Of a stretch of 64,000 nt of DNA, positions 1 to 10,929 are shown piece by piece. The first letter of the stretch is position 1. Each line of letters begins with the position of its first letter. The stretch lies in the NCBI GenBank assembly GCA_032622095.1, contig CP136062.1, forward strand, positions 39,434,918-39,498,917. The letters run 5' to 3'. The translations under genes were made by a program, and so were the position numbers. This DNA comes from Siphonodentalium dalli (lineage: Eukaryota > Mollusca > Scaphopoda > Gadilida > Siphonodentaliidae). The notes beneath the pieces were generated by a model. That model ran no database searches and was not told the DNA's origin. It saw only the letters and a program-made list of their open reading frames with translations.

Positions 1-130
1 AATATTAGCAGCAAATATGTAGTACGACAGTAAACCATCACACGGCGATTTGTATTATACGCCAGTACATGTTCAGCAGTAAATATGTAGCTTAAGAGTA
101 AATTCTCACCGAGAGATTTGCAGTCATTAT
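1..130. repeat. Minisatellite tail, ~40 bp units (continues off the left edge)
   Basis: Words such as GTAGTACGACAGTAAA and CAGTAAATATGTAG recur at ~35-40 bp spacing. They match the diverged array at 1360-1800. The array runs into the window edge, so its true start is not visible. Confidence 0.55.
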
Positions 131-500
131 ACATGTATGCAGCATTGACGTTACCCCTCTCTAATACGACGCCATGAAGCCCGCAGTAGTGTTGATCTCT
201 GTCAGTCGGCTCAGTATCCAATGTCTCCAATGTCTCGTATGTGCTTGGATCTATTGGACTGTATGAAAACAAAGGTCAATAGTTTGATTAACAGAGCAGC
301 TTATTAATGGGTACAATTCATGTCAACGGCTACATGCATGTTACCTCCATGGGTGCCATCATTCCCAAAACAAGGGTTAAATGTTCCACACACATTAAGC
401 ACTGAACATGATATCATGTACAGCGAAACGTGTGCAAACAATTGGAATATGATGTTGGAACGTTCACAACTGTCTTGCCATTATTCTATAGTAGACCACA
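20..500 (+). repeat. Dispersed direct repeat R1, copy 1
   Basis: This ~470 bp block is repeated in the same orientation at 1711-2175. Shared landmarks, in order, are TATACGCCAGTACATGTTCA, a GACGTTACCCCTCTCT stretch, GTCAGTCGGCTCAGTA and GTGCTTGGATCTATT. The copies differ by many substitutions and small indels. No coding potential is recognised. The pair could be a segmental duplication or two copies of a non-autonomous element that carries its own minisatellite. Confidence 0.7.
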
Positions 501-1359
501 TTGACTGATATTTGACGAACTACAAAGTTGGTTGTGCACATATCTACTGTAATTTTAATAATGAGATATTTAAAATACATGTTCGTAAATGATGCATTGT
601 CTGTGATATGCTAATGTGAATAAAGACCACCGAAACAAGGTATGTTTTGAAATAAACCTTTGAAAACTGACCTGTCTGAGGATTTTAGATACAGTATACC
701 ATTACTGTTAAAAGTATGTGACACCGGACGCGTTTTGGTTGGTCCAATTAATTTCCTAATTGACAGTTGACCAACACGGTTCAGGATATATTTTAACACA
801 CGGGCTATGCAAATGTTAATAAGATGTTCATCAGTAATAGTTTACTAGTTTGCCACAGACGTGCGTGATTTCGTGAACAAATAATAGGCAATTGTGTACA
901 GCGAGTCTAGTGTAGAAAACGTTGGTTATATTTATAACATTTGATATTCTTGTTTGTTACGATATATGATATTCATACTCACGTGACAGAAAGGCCCTTA
1001 AGATTTCCTACAAAACACAACTTTTAAAATAAGTCAATGTGAATAACAATAGTGACACCTGCATTATTACATATACAAAATGCGCTTCTATAAAGATATT
1101 AATGTTTGACTGTTTTCTATTATTGGTTGATTAATGTTTGATTATTCTTTGATAATTGTTTTGTTAATGTTTGATAGCCAATGGACCAATGAATTGTATA
1201 GAGTATTTTCGCAAACTCACTGTTTGCAGATATGACTACATTTAGCTATTCAACATAAACATGATCTCGGGCCAATAATTCGTAACACACAAATAGAGAC
1301 GACGATTAGGATTGTTGAACACGGCAACGCAGGAATATGTGGGTAATGATAATTTGTAG
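501..1359. other. Unassigned AT-rich DNA
   Basis: I see no gene, RNA or element border here. TTAATGTTTGA recurs three times between about 1099 and 1170. Short reading frames look like chance frames in AT-rich DNA. Confidence 0.5.
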
Positions 1360-1800
1360 ATGTGTATTACAACGTTAAATTATCTGCAGTAGATTATTAC
1401 TAGTAGATTTATAGTTTGACAATAAATTATCACCAGTAGATGTGTAGCACAACAGTTTCTTACTGGTATATTTGTAGTACATCATTAATTGCTTACCAGT
1501 AGAAATGTGGTACTAGATCAAAGTCTTAACTGTAGATCTGTATTACGTCAATACATTCTCACTAGTACATGTAGATTGGTTGTCCGACAGTAAACTATCA
1601 CGTCGAGTAGATTTATATTCCGACAATACATTATCATTGTTTGATTTGTATTACGAAAGTTAATTCGTATCAGTAGATTTATAGTAAAATATTAAATTCC
1701 TATAGGTAGATTTGTGGTACGACAGTAAACTATCACCAGGAGATTTGTATTATACGCCAGTACATGTTCAGCAATAAATGTGTAGTTCAAGAGTAAATTC
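1360..1800. repeat. Diverged minisatellite, ~35-40 bp unit
   Basis: Roughly ten loosely matching units carry the pattern CAGTAGATTTGTAGTACGACAGTAAATTATCACC broken up by substitutions; no two units are identical. The array joins directly onto the second copy of repeat R1 at 1711, as the array at 1-130 joins the first copy. The minisatellite and R1 therefore probably form one repeat family. Confidence 0.65.
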
Positions 1801-2175
1801 TCACCGTCATATTTACAGTCAGTATCCATGTATGCAGCCTGGACGTTACCCCTCTCTGACACGACGCCACCAAGCCGCAGTATTGTGTATCTCCGTCAGT
1901 CGGCTCAGTAACCAATGTCTCGTATGTGCTTGGATCTATTTGGCTGTATGACAACATATGAAAATAGGTCGATTAACAAAGCAGTTTGTCAATGGTACAT
2001 TTCATGTTAACGATTACATGCATGTCACCTCCACAAATGCAATCATTTCCAAAAACAAAGGCTAAATGTTCCAAATTCAGCAACCGTTGTAGATATAGTG
2101 CACCGTTAACAAACAAGTGGAGTATAATGTTCGACTGTTCGTAGCTATCTTCCAATTGTTCTGTAGTACAGTAGG
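1711..2175 (+). repeat. Dispersed direct repeat R1, copy 2
   Basis: Second copy of the 20-500 block, same orientation. It begins within the minisatellite and ends near TTCTGTAGTACAGTAGG. No open reading frame is shared between the two copies, which argues against a coding function. Confidence 0.7.
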
Positions 2176-2232
2176 TATAAGATAATCACCTTGCCATCCG
2201 ATACTAATATTAATTGAACTCCGACGAACTAG

Positions 2233-3724
2233 ACCAAGAACATGTCCCATACGCAGAAGGGATGTTATGTTACACCAGCGATATAGATTTACGGGATATT
2301 TGTGTTGTTGAGAAAACGGTACCACAATTACACGCTGATATATTTAGTAGAATGGTGCAACCTGTTCCCAATCGAAAATGATGTATATAAATTATGTTGG
2401 TGCCCATGAATGGCAAAAAAATGGTCAAATTTGAGAAAATAGAGTAATAAAGGGTGACAAAATTAAACACGGTCAACATATCGGAGAGCTTAATCACGTG
2501 TTATTCAGTATCCACCACAAATAATTGCGTAAGTGAACGGCTAAATGGTGGAACTTGTTGGCTATATGTGTGTTTTTCCAGAATTCCTAACAAATTGGAC
2601 CCAAAATACAACTGAAAACAGTCATTTACGGAATATAACAGCTGGTTGCCATGGATACAGAGACCCGCCTAACCATCCCCAACTCGTAACAGAAACGATA
2701 TAAACCAAAAACATGTCCCATATGCAGAAGGAATGTTATGTTACACCAACGATATAGATTTACGGGATATTTGTGTTGTTGAGAAAACGGTACCACAACT
2801 GCCGCTTAGATATATATAAATATATATATATATATCCGGTACCCTAACTGACCACTATATAGATTTCATATATATTCATAACTAACTGAATTATGGATGT
2901 GGGGCTATTGCGAAAATATCTAGATAGTGGAGATAGCACAATTACAACCTGATATATTCAGTAGAATGGTGCAACCTGTTTCCAATCGAAAAAGATGTAT
3001 ATAAATTATGTTGGTGGCCATGAATGGCAAAAATCGTCAAATTTGATCAAATAGGTTATTAAAGGCAGACACAATTAAACACGGTTACCATATCGGAGAG
3101 CTCAATCACGCGTTATTCAGTATCCACCACAAATAATTGCGTAATTTAACGCTGAATGATGGAACTTGTTGGCTATATGTCTGTTTTTCCAGAATTCCTA
3201 ACAAATTGTACCCAAAATACAAATGAAAACAGTCATTTACGGAATATAACAGCTGGTTTCCATGGATATAGAGACCCACATAGCCATCCCCAACTCGTAG
3301 TAGGAACGATCTAAACCAAGAACATATCCCATATGAAGAAGGGATGTTATGTTACACCAGCGATATAGATTTACGGGATATTTGTGTTGTTGAGAAAACG
3401 GTACCCCAACTGCCGCTTAGATATATAAATATATATATATATATATTCGGTACCCTAACTGACCACTATATAGATTTCATATATATATTCATAACTAACT
3501 GAAAAATGGATGTGGGGCTATTGCGAAAATATATAGATAGTGGAGATAGCACAATTACACGCTGATATATTTGGTAGAATGGTGCAACCTGTTTCCAATC
3601 GAAAATGATGTATATAAATTATGTTGTTGGCCATGAATGGCAAACAATGGTCACATTTGAGAAAATAGGGTAATATAGAGTGACAGAATTAAACACAGTC
3701 ACCATATCGGAGAGCTCAATCACG
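2233..3724 (+). repeat. Three-unit tandem repeat, ~470 to ~610 bp period
   Basis: Units start at 2233, 2704 and 3315 with ACCAAGAACATGTCCCAT or a near match, and the third stops near 3724. The first period is 471 bp and the second 611 bp. Units 2 and 3 carry an extra ~140 bp block (about 2795-2945 and 3405-3550) with a TA run and GGTACCCTAACTGACCAC, absent from unit 1. The block sits beside a GGTACC word in every unit, so it was gained before unit 2 was copied to unit 3, or lost from unit 1. No coding content is recognised. Confidence 0.8.
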
Positions 3725-4373
3725 ACGTACTTTATCACACATGGTTATAGATGCGTAAACTTAAACCAAAAATTGGATACAAACATAATCATGTTTGATC
3801 ACGAGATCTTTCACTCGTATATATCACTACATCATACCGCATGACATTTCAGATAAGTAAGCTATACACTGATATTGCGAAGTACTTAGACGAAAATAAA
3901 ACATAATTATAAAGTACAAGTATTTTGGCAGTATTGCTATTTAGTTAGCGAATGGGGATAATTTGAAGAGCAGAATCATCACCCCGTGTACGTGACGCGG
4001 CCAAAGCCGTGGATACGGCCAAAGCCGAGGAAATGGGAAAGTCATTTCCACGTATATGATACGGGGATATGTTAGTTTCTCATTGTAAAACAGACATCGA
4101 GCATCGTATGTGTATGACCACACGAAGCAGAAGTATTTATCCACCAGTTGTCAATCAATTTTCCCAGATCAGAAAATTATTTTTTTGTTGGCGAATTTTT
4201 TCAATGGTGTTTTTGCTTTTGCTTACTAAAATTTTCGAGAACATCCATTCACTAGTATAGTTCATGGACTTCCACGTTTCCAAAACAAATGCCGGTATAT
4301 AGTTGAATCTGTCAATGAAGCATAGGATTTGACAGAATTTTAAAAATCCGTGTCGTTCTCAATATCCGCGGGA

Positions 4374-4381
4374 TATAAAAG
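4374..4381 (+). promoter_or_regulatory. TATA-like box in left arm
   Basis: TATAAAAG lies 37 bp before an ATG at 4418 that opens a 46-residue frame. The matching place in the right arm reads ATATGAAAG on the opposite strand, so the box is intact in one arm only. Whether either arm is transcribed cannot be told from sequence. Confidence 0.3.
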
Positions 4382-4417
4382 GACCACTGTCGGTCCAGAA
4401 AGATCCGAAAGGCACAA

Positions 4418-4558
4418 ATGAAGATCCGACCAAACGCCGAGTTTCTGTGCAGTAAATATGCGTATTACTTAAGGAGTTCTGGTGAGTTTTCGAGTGTGTA
4501 TGTTTATCTGAGACTGATCAATTGGACTGCGAATGACATCGGAAATATGAATCAATAA
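4418..4558 (+). CDS. Short ORF (46 aa) conserved in both arms of the long-TIR element
   Basis: The frame opens with ATG 37 bp after a TATA-like box and ends in TAA. The same 46-residue frame exists inverted at 8829-8969; the copies differ only near the C-terminus (IGNMNQ here, IDNMNP there). A splice-donor-like CTG/GTGAGT sits at 4478-4486, so a short first exon ending there is also possible. The protein has no family I recognise. Conservation may simply reflect the overall similarity of the arms. Confidence 0.2.
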   Translation: MKIRPNAEFLCSKYAYYLRSSGEFSSVYVYLRLINWTANDIGNMNQ

Positions 4559-5584
4559 GATATTCGAAATATTGTGTGCATATATATTATGAATATGTTT
4601 AAATTGAAATTAATTGAACATCCATCTCAGCATTCAGATTTGCGATCTCAAGAACGTGAACGAATGATAACGCGATGCCTTGATCACACGCACGTGAATG
4701 CTGCCGTTCGAATGCATGCAGCTAATCGGATATTCGTTTAGTATTAACATGCTTGGAGTTCGTATATAGACCACACATGCCGCACGACACGGCGTATCAA
4801 CTATTTGTTATAATCATGTTTATTGTACAGACTTTATGACTCGTTCCCACTCGAGTAGACCGTTACGCGACAATGAAACCGAATCATCTTATCGAATATA
4901 CATATATCGTATATTGCTTCAAATTATGCAATTCTGGCATTTTTAAGATTCATCAGATAAAATTGTAACGAGTCTATCTATGTTAACACACTAAACATCC
5001 GAATATATATGTAGACACACAACAAAGTTATTTATATTTATAATAAACACTTCACTGTGGAACATGTGTATACTGCCATGATTGTAATGTGCACATGTAA
5101 ATTACACTATAGTTTATAACTTTTCTTATTCAGTCCTATAGGACAACATATTTAGTGGGCATAATATTTACACAAGACTTCATTATGTTATCGTATAGGT
5201 TGCATGTATACTGTAATTGATGTATGTTTAACCGAAATGAATCTTATCTTATCAGGGTCTCCGTCCTGAGTTTGGTTTATGGTTTTAACCAAAATTGTTA
5301 TGGATGTTCAGCGTCACGATGACTTTCAATTCGTATTGTTTGCAGGTTTAGTTTTCGGCTTGTTAAGTTCTAGAATTATTCTTTTTCACCTATTTTGAAA
5401 AAACGTAATATCGCTAAGATTTGCACACAACAATCTAAATGAAATTGTGCATAAATCTCCACCATTTTGGCAACTATTACATGGGTTCATCGTATATACA
5501 TGTGTTGTTGTTTTGGTAGATTCAATATGTTAACGTTATCATTCTTAGTTTAACGAGGTCAGAATTGATTCTTGTTTCGATTAA

Positions 5585-6991
5585 GAGGGAGGTAAAGTGG
5601 CACAATTCCAGAAATGGGGACCGGTTGAAATTCATGTATTTTTGTTTTAAAAGACCAAAAAATGAAAAATATATTTGTTCATAGACATACTACAATAATC
5701 CAAGATTAAGTATATCTGATAAGCAATAAATTTGTCATTCCTAAAAAGATGCATTTGAACGTCAAAACAACACAAATTTTTTGAGATGAAAATACTCACT
5801 GGTAAGAATATCAAATAGCCAACATGAGGTATCAACATGTAGCTAATACTCCCATGCAGTGACAACGCGTAGCGGATTTCCTAGTTTCAAACCTAAAACT
5901 CCAGAAATTTTAACTTAATATATGTAAACAAACCGCCCAAAAAGACAGCCATTTGTAAGAACTATTTCAGAAAACTATGGAGCACCACTTTACTATAAAA
6001 AATACATGTATGCAAAAATGTACAGTCCCAAATACCATGCAAAGCGAAATAGCTTTTCATACTTCCTGTTTACCTATCTTCGTGAGTTTCGATTTCGGCT
6101 GAAAATAAACAAGAAATTCCCTTTGCAATCTTCAGCTGTACGTGTCGATCAATAAAGCGATCGTCAATAACTTTTTGATGTATCTAACACACATGTATAT
6201 ACTATGGTGTATCAATATATTGATTCCTTACCGGTCAAACGTTGACAATTTATTAGATTGATGTTTATTTCGCGGGGAGAATTTACCAGTGAGGTGGAAG
6301 TCGCCCAACAACCACGTTAGATGTAACTACGCCAAATTTCAATCACGCGGTCGATATTTTAAACCATACAAGAAAGATGATATCAACATTTAATAATAGC
6401 CAGGTGTAACTTTTCTGCCATACGGTGTAAGTATTTCACATTAACATTACGTATTATGTGATATTATTACTTATTATCGTATATATATATTCCGAACTAT
6501 TTCGGCGGAGTGATATGTTTATTGCATAGTTTGTTATGTTTACGTCGAAATTCCTGCGAGATTTTTCGTAAAACTTGATGCCGACTGTAAGTAATCGATG
6601 GCGCGATCGCTTATGAAAACAATATAGTGTTACGCAACAAACGATTATCCAATTGTGTTATGGACCCTGTGTTGTCACAACAGTCAGTTCGTTTTATTTT
6701 CAACATTGTAAAATAAGCACATTTCTCAACACAGGAACGATAACTCCACCAATGGCGGACATAATTTCCCCAATTTCTGTTGTTCGTAAAGTTTTTTGAA
6801 GTGTGATATTTCGATAATGGGTACGTTTTTCGAAAATCGACGACGCCTTGTCACTAGATGGAATCAGGAATTACATGAAGGTACATTCATAGATTCTGTA
6901 GTAAAATTTATGAAGTCAGGATTTTGTCTAAAATTTTTAACATGGAAACCCTATGGGAGAAAAATAATAAATTTTCCACTTTACCTCCCTC
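5585..6991. mobile_element. TTAA-flanked non-autonomous DNA transposon, 1.4 kb
   Basis: A perfect 16 bp terminal inverted repeat, GAGGGAGGTAAAGTGG, occurs at 5585-5600 and inverted at 6976-6991. Both ends abut TTAA (5581-5584 and 6992-6995). TTAA duplication is the signature of piggyBac-like and Kolobok-like elements. The interior has only short frames, such as a 71-residue one at 6796-7011 that runs through the right end and is not credible. It lies inside the long-TIR element and is therefore younger than it, unless it moved together with it. Confidence 0.75.
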
Positions 6992-7440
6992 TTAATGGTC
7001 TGCAGATATAACCGAAAAGTTTGAAAACAAATTCTACAACGCCCAGCATGTTATATGGTAACTTATAACTGCATAGGCTTAATGGGAATATCTATTTTCT
7101 CATAATGCCACGCGTTATTTCATAAGAGAGTCGCCAAAGTAGACAGTACAATTAAAACGACCGCAAACGTTTGATATTATTTCCGACAACCAAGTCATAC
7201 AGTCGCTGTGACACGTTGTCACTCAAAACAATCTAATCATCGTTTAATCAAATAACGTCATAAAATCGTCGAGGTTGATTGGATAGTGGATCTGTATGCA
7301 CGCACTGTTCACTTAATCAACCTTTGCAACACGTGGCCTTGTTTATTTCGACTGTATCACGAGTTGTTGGTTTCAATTTCAATTCTATGCACTTGTTGAA
7401 ATATATTGGTACTTATGGTACTTGGTATTGTCAGGGCAGT

Positions 7441-7729
7441 ACTACCCGAAGCAATGATGATGCAATAAGGGGTCTTTTTTAGAACAATGTTTCCGTCTGA
7501 CATGTGTATTCAAATCACGCTTTCTCCTAAATGTGTGTCCTCACTCCGAACAGAGGCTGTGATATGCATGCTTGGAGCGATTGTGGCTCGTTAATTCTTC
7601 TTGTGTTGAAAAAAACTGAGTGCACGCCGAACATTTCGGGGATCCGTCACCAACATGTATTTTAAGATGCCGCTTAAGGTTGTAATTTGTTCTAAAAAAA
7701 AATTCCGTACAAGTAGCATCTGGCTTTCC
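7441..7729 (-). pseudogene. Degenerate C2H2 zinc-finger fragment (three fingers)
   Basis: One minus-strand frame, broken by a single TGA, reads as three C2H2 fingers. Finger 2 is intact (about 7633-7568) with CSAC, Phe, Leu and a His-x4-His pair in exact spacing. Finger 3 keeps its first Cys (7552-7550), the Phe, Leu and His-x4-His, but its second Cys codon is TGA (7541-7543). Finger 1 keeps the Leu and His-x3-His but has a damaged Cys pair and a run of T that adds a codon. No start codon or flanking domain is visible. This is a decayed piece of a zinc-finger gene or of a finger-bearing mobile-element protein, caught inside the long-TIR element. The spacing match makes the family assignment fairly safe; the parent gene is unknown. 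Confidence 0.65.
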
Positions 7730-8201
7730 CTAACGCTTCCTCTGTAGGCACAATTTCCAATGGCGTGTCTGATTCAGACATGGTGTTTCATAATACTAAA
7801 TTCGAGATGCCACAAAATATCCGCGCAACACATAAGGGACCAGATGAATTGACCGATCAAGGGATTAATTATACTTTAATTAAGCCTTCAGTGCCCGGTG
7901 ATTTTATGCGGACTGGCTGTTTTTGCTTTGTTCACAGACAGAGATAATTGTTGTGATTATAGCTCAACTCGTGCAAACATTCACGATGCCCAATGATGAG
8001 TATAACGTGTCATACATCATAAATGTATTTGTCTTCAGGGAGAGTTTTGTTGTTGGGGGGTCTTAACCTATGTCAAACTATTAAACAGAGAAAACTGTAT
8101 ACCATAGCACATGGTGGCAGTCAGGCGAGAAATTTCCAATGATAATTCTTATACAAAACATCACAAGAAAAAAAGATAAATATGTATACGTGCTCTATCC
8201 G

Positions 8202-8203
<2 letters not shown>
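7730..8203. other. Unassigned interior of the long-TIR element
   Basis: A 60-residue plus-strand frame at 7765-7947 follows the zinc-finger fragment, but I recognise no family in it. Nothing else stands out before the AT microsatellite. Confidence 0.35.

Positions 8204-8268
<65 letters not shown>
8204..8268. repeat. (AT)n microsatellite
   Basis: About 65 bp of uninterrupted AT dinucleotides, the longest pure dinucleotide run in the window. It lies just inside the right arm. Confidence 0.95.
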
Positions 8269-8269
<1 letters not shown>

Positions 8270-8428
8270 CTTCATATGAGGAAGATACGCTATTTATCAA
8301 AACCGCATGGTCTGGTTTGATTTTGTTTAAACATGCTGTTGTAGGTTGGTAAGCTGACTACATGTGCTACATATACACAATACAGAGGCCCATCGATATC
8401 CAGATAAGTAGGCACATTGTGATGATAT

Positions 8429-9411
8429 ATGTTCGGATGTTTAGTGTGTTAACATAGAATCGTTACAATTTTATCTGATTTGGAGCAATACGATGTATAT
8501 TCTTTTGGTTTCATTGTCGCGTAACGGTCTACTCGAGTGGGAACGAGTCATAAAGTCTATACAATAAACATGATTAGAACAAATCGTTGATACACCGTGT
8601 CGTCCGGCATGTGTGGTATATATACAAACTCCAAGCATGTTAATACTAAACGAATATCCGATTAGCTGCATGCATGCGATCAGCAGCATTCACGTGCGTG
8701 TGATCAAGGCATCGCGTTATCATTCATTCACGTTCTTGAGATCGCAAATCAGAATGCTGAGATGGGTGTTCAATTAATTTCAATTGAAACATATTCATAA
8801 TATATATGCACACAATATTTCGAATATCTTATGGATTCATATTGTCTATGTCATTCGCAGTCCAATTGATCAGTCTCAGATAAACATACACACTCGAAAA
8901 CTCACCAGAACTCCTTAAGTAATACGCATATTTACTGCACAGAAACTCGGCGTTTGGTCGGATCTTCATCTGTGCCTTTCGGATCTTTCTGGACCGACAG
9001 TGGTTCTTTCATATCGCGCGGATATTGAGAACGACACGGATTTTTTAAATTCTGTCAAATCCTATGCTTCATTGACAGATTCAACTATATACCGGCATTT
9101 GTTTTGGAAGCGTGAAAGTCCATGAACTATACTATAGTGAATGGATGTTCTCGAAAATTTGAGTGAGCAAAAGCAAAAACACCATTGAAAAAATTCGCCA
9201 AAAAAACCATTAATGGTCTGATCTGGGAAAATTGATTGACAACTGGTGGATAAATACTTCTGCTTCGTGTGGCCATACACATACGATGCTCGATGTCTGT
9301 TTTACAATGAGAAACTAACATATCCCCGTATCATATACGTGGAAATGACTTTCCCATTTCCTCGGCTTTGGCCGTATCCTCGGCTTTGGCCGTATCACGT
9401 ACACGGGGGTG
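8429..9411 (-). repeat. Right inverted arm of the long-TIR element
   Basis: Inverted copy of 3980-5010 with few substitutions. Differences include a small insertion near 9210 (TTAATGG) and loss of the TATA-like box. The 46-residue frame is present at 8829-8969 on the minus strand. Confidence 0.85.
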
Positions 9412-9594
9412 ATCATAGGAACTATATCTTTGGCCGGGGAATGCGCGCAGTTATACTGCGTTAAACATTCTTTCCAATAATTTCTTTGCCAAAGACAGTC
9501 GCTTGTGTTGACACACGTATAATACGTTCATAATTTTACGGCATGGTTCGAAATTCGAAGGCCTTTTCTTTCCCATTCATTGATAAATCGTTAT

Positions 9595-9835
9595 GGTGCA
9601 CGCTTATATCATGGCATTCATTTGCAATACAATTGGTTTTGTCCATGCCCACTGCTCGCTGTCTTTGTCAATCGGCGGTATGCGAGTTCGGTTTGTCGGT
9701 ATATTTTCGTCCTGATGGCGGCGTGCGTAGCTTTGTCCGATTTTACAACCCTAATGTCTATATCGCTACCGGACAAACGGTCATCGTTTATATATTGCAG
9801 GGACGTGAAACACTCTGGTAGTGTGATATTATTGC
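9595..9835 (+). pseudogene. Possible rhodopsin-type GPCR fragment (weak)
   Basis: This stretch is richer in G+C than its surroundings. One frame reads like the TM1-TM2 region of an invertebrate peptide GPCR: a basic FVNRRYASSVCRY loop, then a hydrophobic run ending LSDFTTLM. A neighbouring frame just upstream gives a TM1-like FICNTIGF. Joining them needs a frameshift. It lies just outside the long-TIR element, so it could be host DNA. The match is by eye only and could be chance. Confidence 0.2.
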
Positions 9836-10262
9836 ACCGGAGATCAATGTTGTTTAAAGCACAGGCAGTGGTCGTTTTATAAATAAAAAGGACTATAAGT
9901 AAGAATAAAGTCCAGGTATATAAGTAATTCTGTAGCAGAAATCACGAAATTTTAAAACATTATTTATTTGTACACACTTGTGCAATTTATGTACTACACA
10001 CGCTGTATATATAGTTCACAACATCAAGATATATATTACTTCCTTCTTTGAACACCACTCGTTCCTTGAAATGTGTATTTTGAAGAAGTAAATTTGTTAA
10101 AAAAAATTGTCTGTTACAGATGTCGCCATTACAATGGTTGTACTCGATTGTGGAACTAGCTATACAGAGCCTATACCCGGGCTGTTCGATTACTCAGCTC
10201 GGAAAGTTCTCACATTCCAATTTGCATGGAGCTGCTTACCTTGACCTTGAACTATTTTTATT
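9836..10262. other. Unassigned DNA
   Basis: No recognisable gene or repeat. The reading frame at 10120-10320 runs into the transposon end at 10271, so it is not a gene. Confidence 0.4.
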
Positions 10263-10929
10263 GTCGTACGCACTGTGTAGGAACTGTTACATCGGAAATC
10301 GTTCTATCGCCGGTTTATGATGGTTCTTGCCTGATTTGTGACGGTTCTTGCTGATCGAAATTATACATTTTCACGACTTTTTTTACAGTTAAAACGCAAT
10401 TTTGAGGCATCTAGGTGATACTTCGATTAGTTATTTTCGATCCCATAACAATCTGTGGACCCAATGAGCGTGTTAATAACGAAAAATTCATTGTGCGAGT
10501 CATAACAACGACAAGAACCGCGAATTTTGATTATTGTTTGGGTTCTCTCCTGATCGAGTCGGTTCTATCCCCATTAATCGTTCTATACGGGTAAAACTAT
10601 TGCTAATATTTGCCATGGTACATGGTTCAAACTGCCAATTTTGTGAAAGTATACAAAGATAAACACAACAAACTATGCATTAAGTTGAAATTTGCACCAC
10701 TTGTAATTAATTTCGACGAATTACACTGCCTTTATATGCTTATCCAATAAGCTGTGTTACGCCTATCAAAATTCACAAAGTCGCCAGCTAGTTTGAAAAA
10801 TAACGCGTTTTGCAGGCACGACATTTCCATGAGTCAACAGCCGGCTAACAATAGTGAAATTTCATTGCGCTGGACTTCGTAAAGCGTGAGCGTAGATGGG
10901 ATATATAGAGTTATCTGTCTTGTATTTTA

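Larger units (their letters stand above)
3980..5010 (+). repeat. Left inverted arm of the long-TIR element
   Basis: Near-identical, inverted, to 8429-9411. The outer part has a GCCAAAGCC doublet and the inner limit is near CTAAACATCCGAATAT. The left arm keeps a TATA-like box at 4374-4381 that is altered in the right arm. Confidence 0.85.
3980..9411. mobile_element. Long-TIR DNA element, 5.4 kb, 5 bp target duplication
   Basis: The ends form ~1 kb inverted arms (3980-5010 and 8429-9411). Both outer ends read CACCCC(C)GTGTACGTGA inward and are flanked by the same 5 bp word, ATCAT, at 3975-3979 and 9412-9416. That is what a cut-and-paste element leaves. The centre (5011-8428) holds a 1.4 kb TTAA-flanked insertion, a degenerate zinc-finger fragment and an AT microsatellite, but no transposase. 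CAC termini with a 5 bp duplication occur in the Transib superfamily, but 1 kb arms and an AT-rich target are not typical, so the superfamily is open. It is probably a non-autonomous element with long arms; an inverted segmental duplication with chance flanks is the alternative. Confidence 0.7.

Noticed and set aside
3980-9411. Assignment of the long-TIR element to Transib/RAG-like transposons
   Set aside because: CAC ends and a 5 bp duplication agree, but no transposase is present, the arms are far longer than usual and the target is AT-rich; kept only as a possibility.
5581-9416. A single large palindrome joining the TTAA element and the arms
   Set aside because: The TTAA element has its own ends and target duplication and lies off-centre between the arms, so it is a separate insertion.
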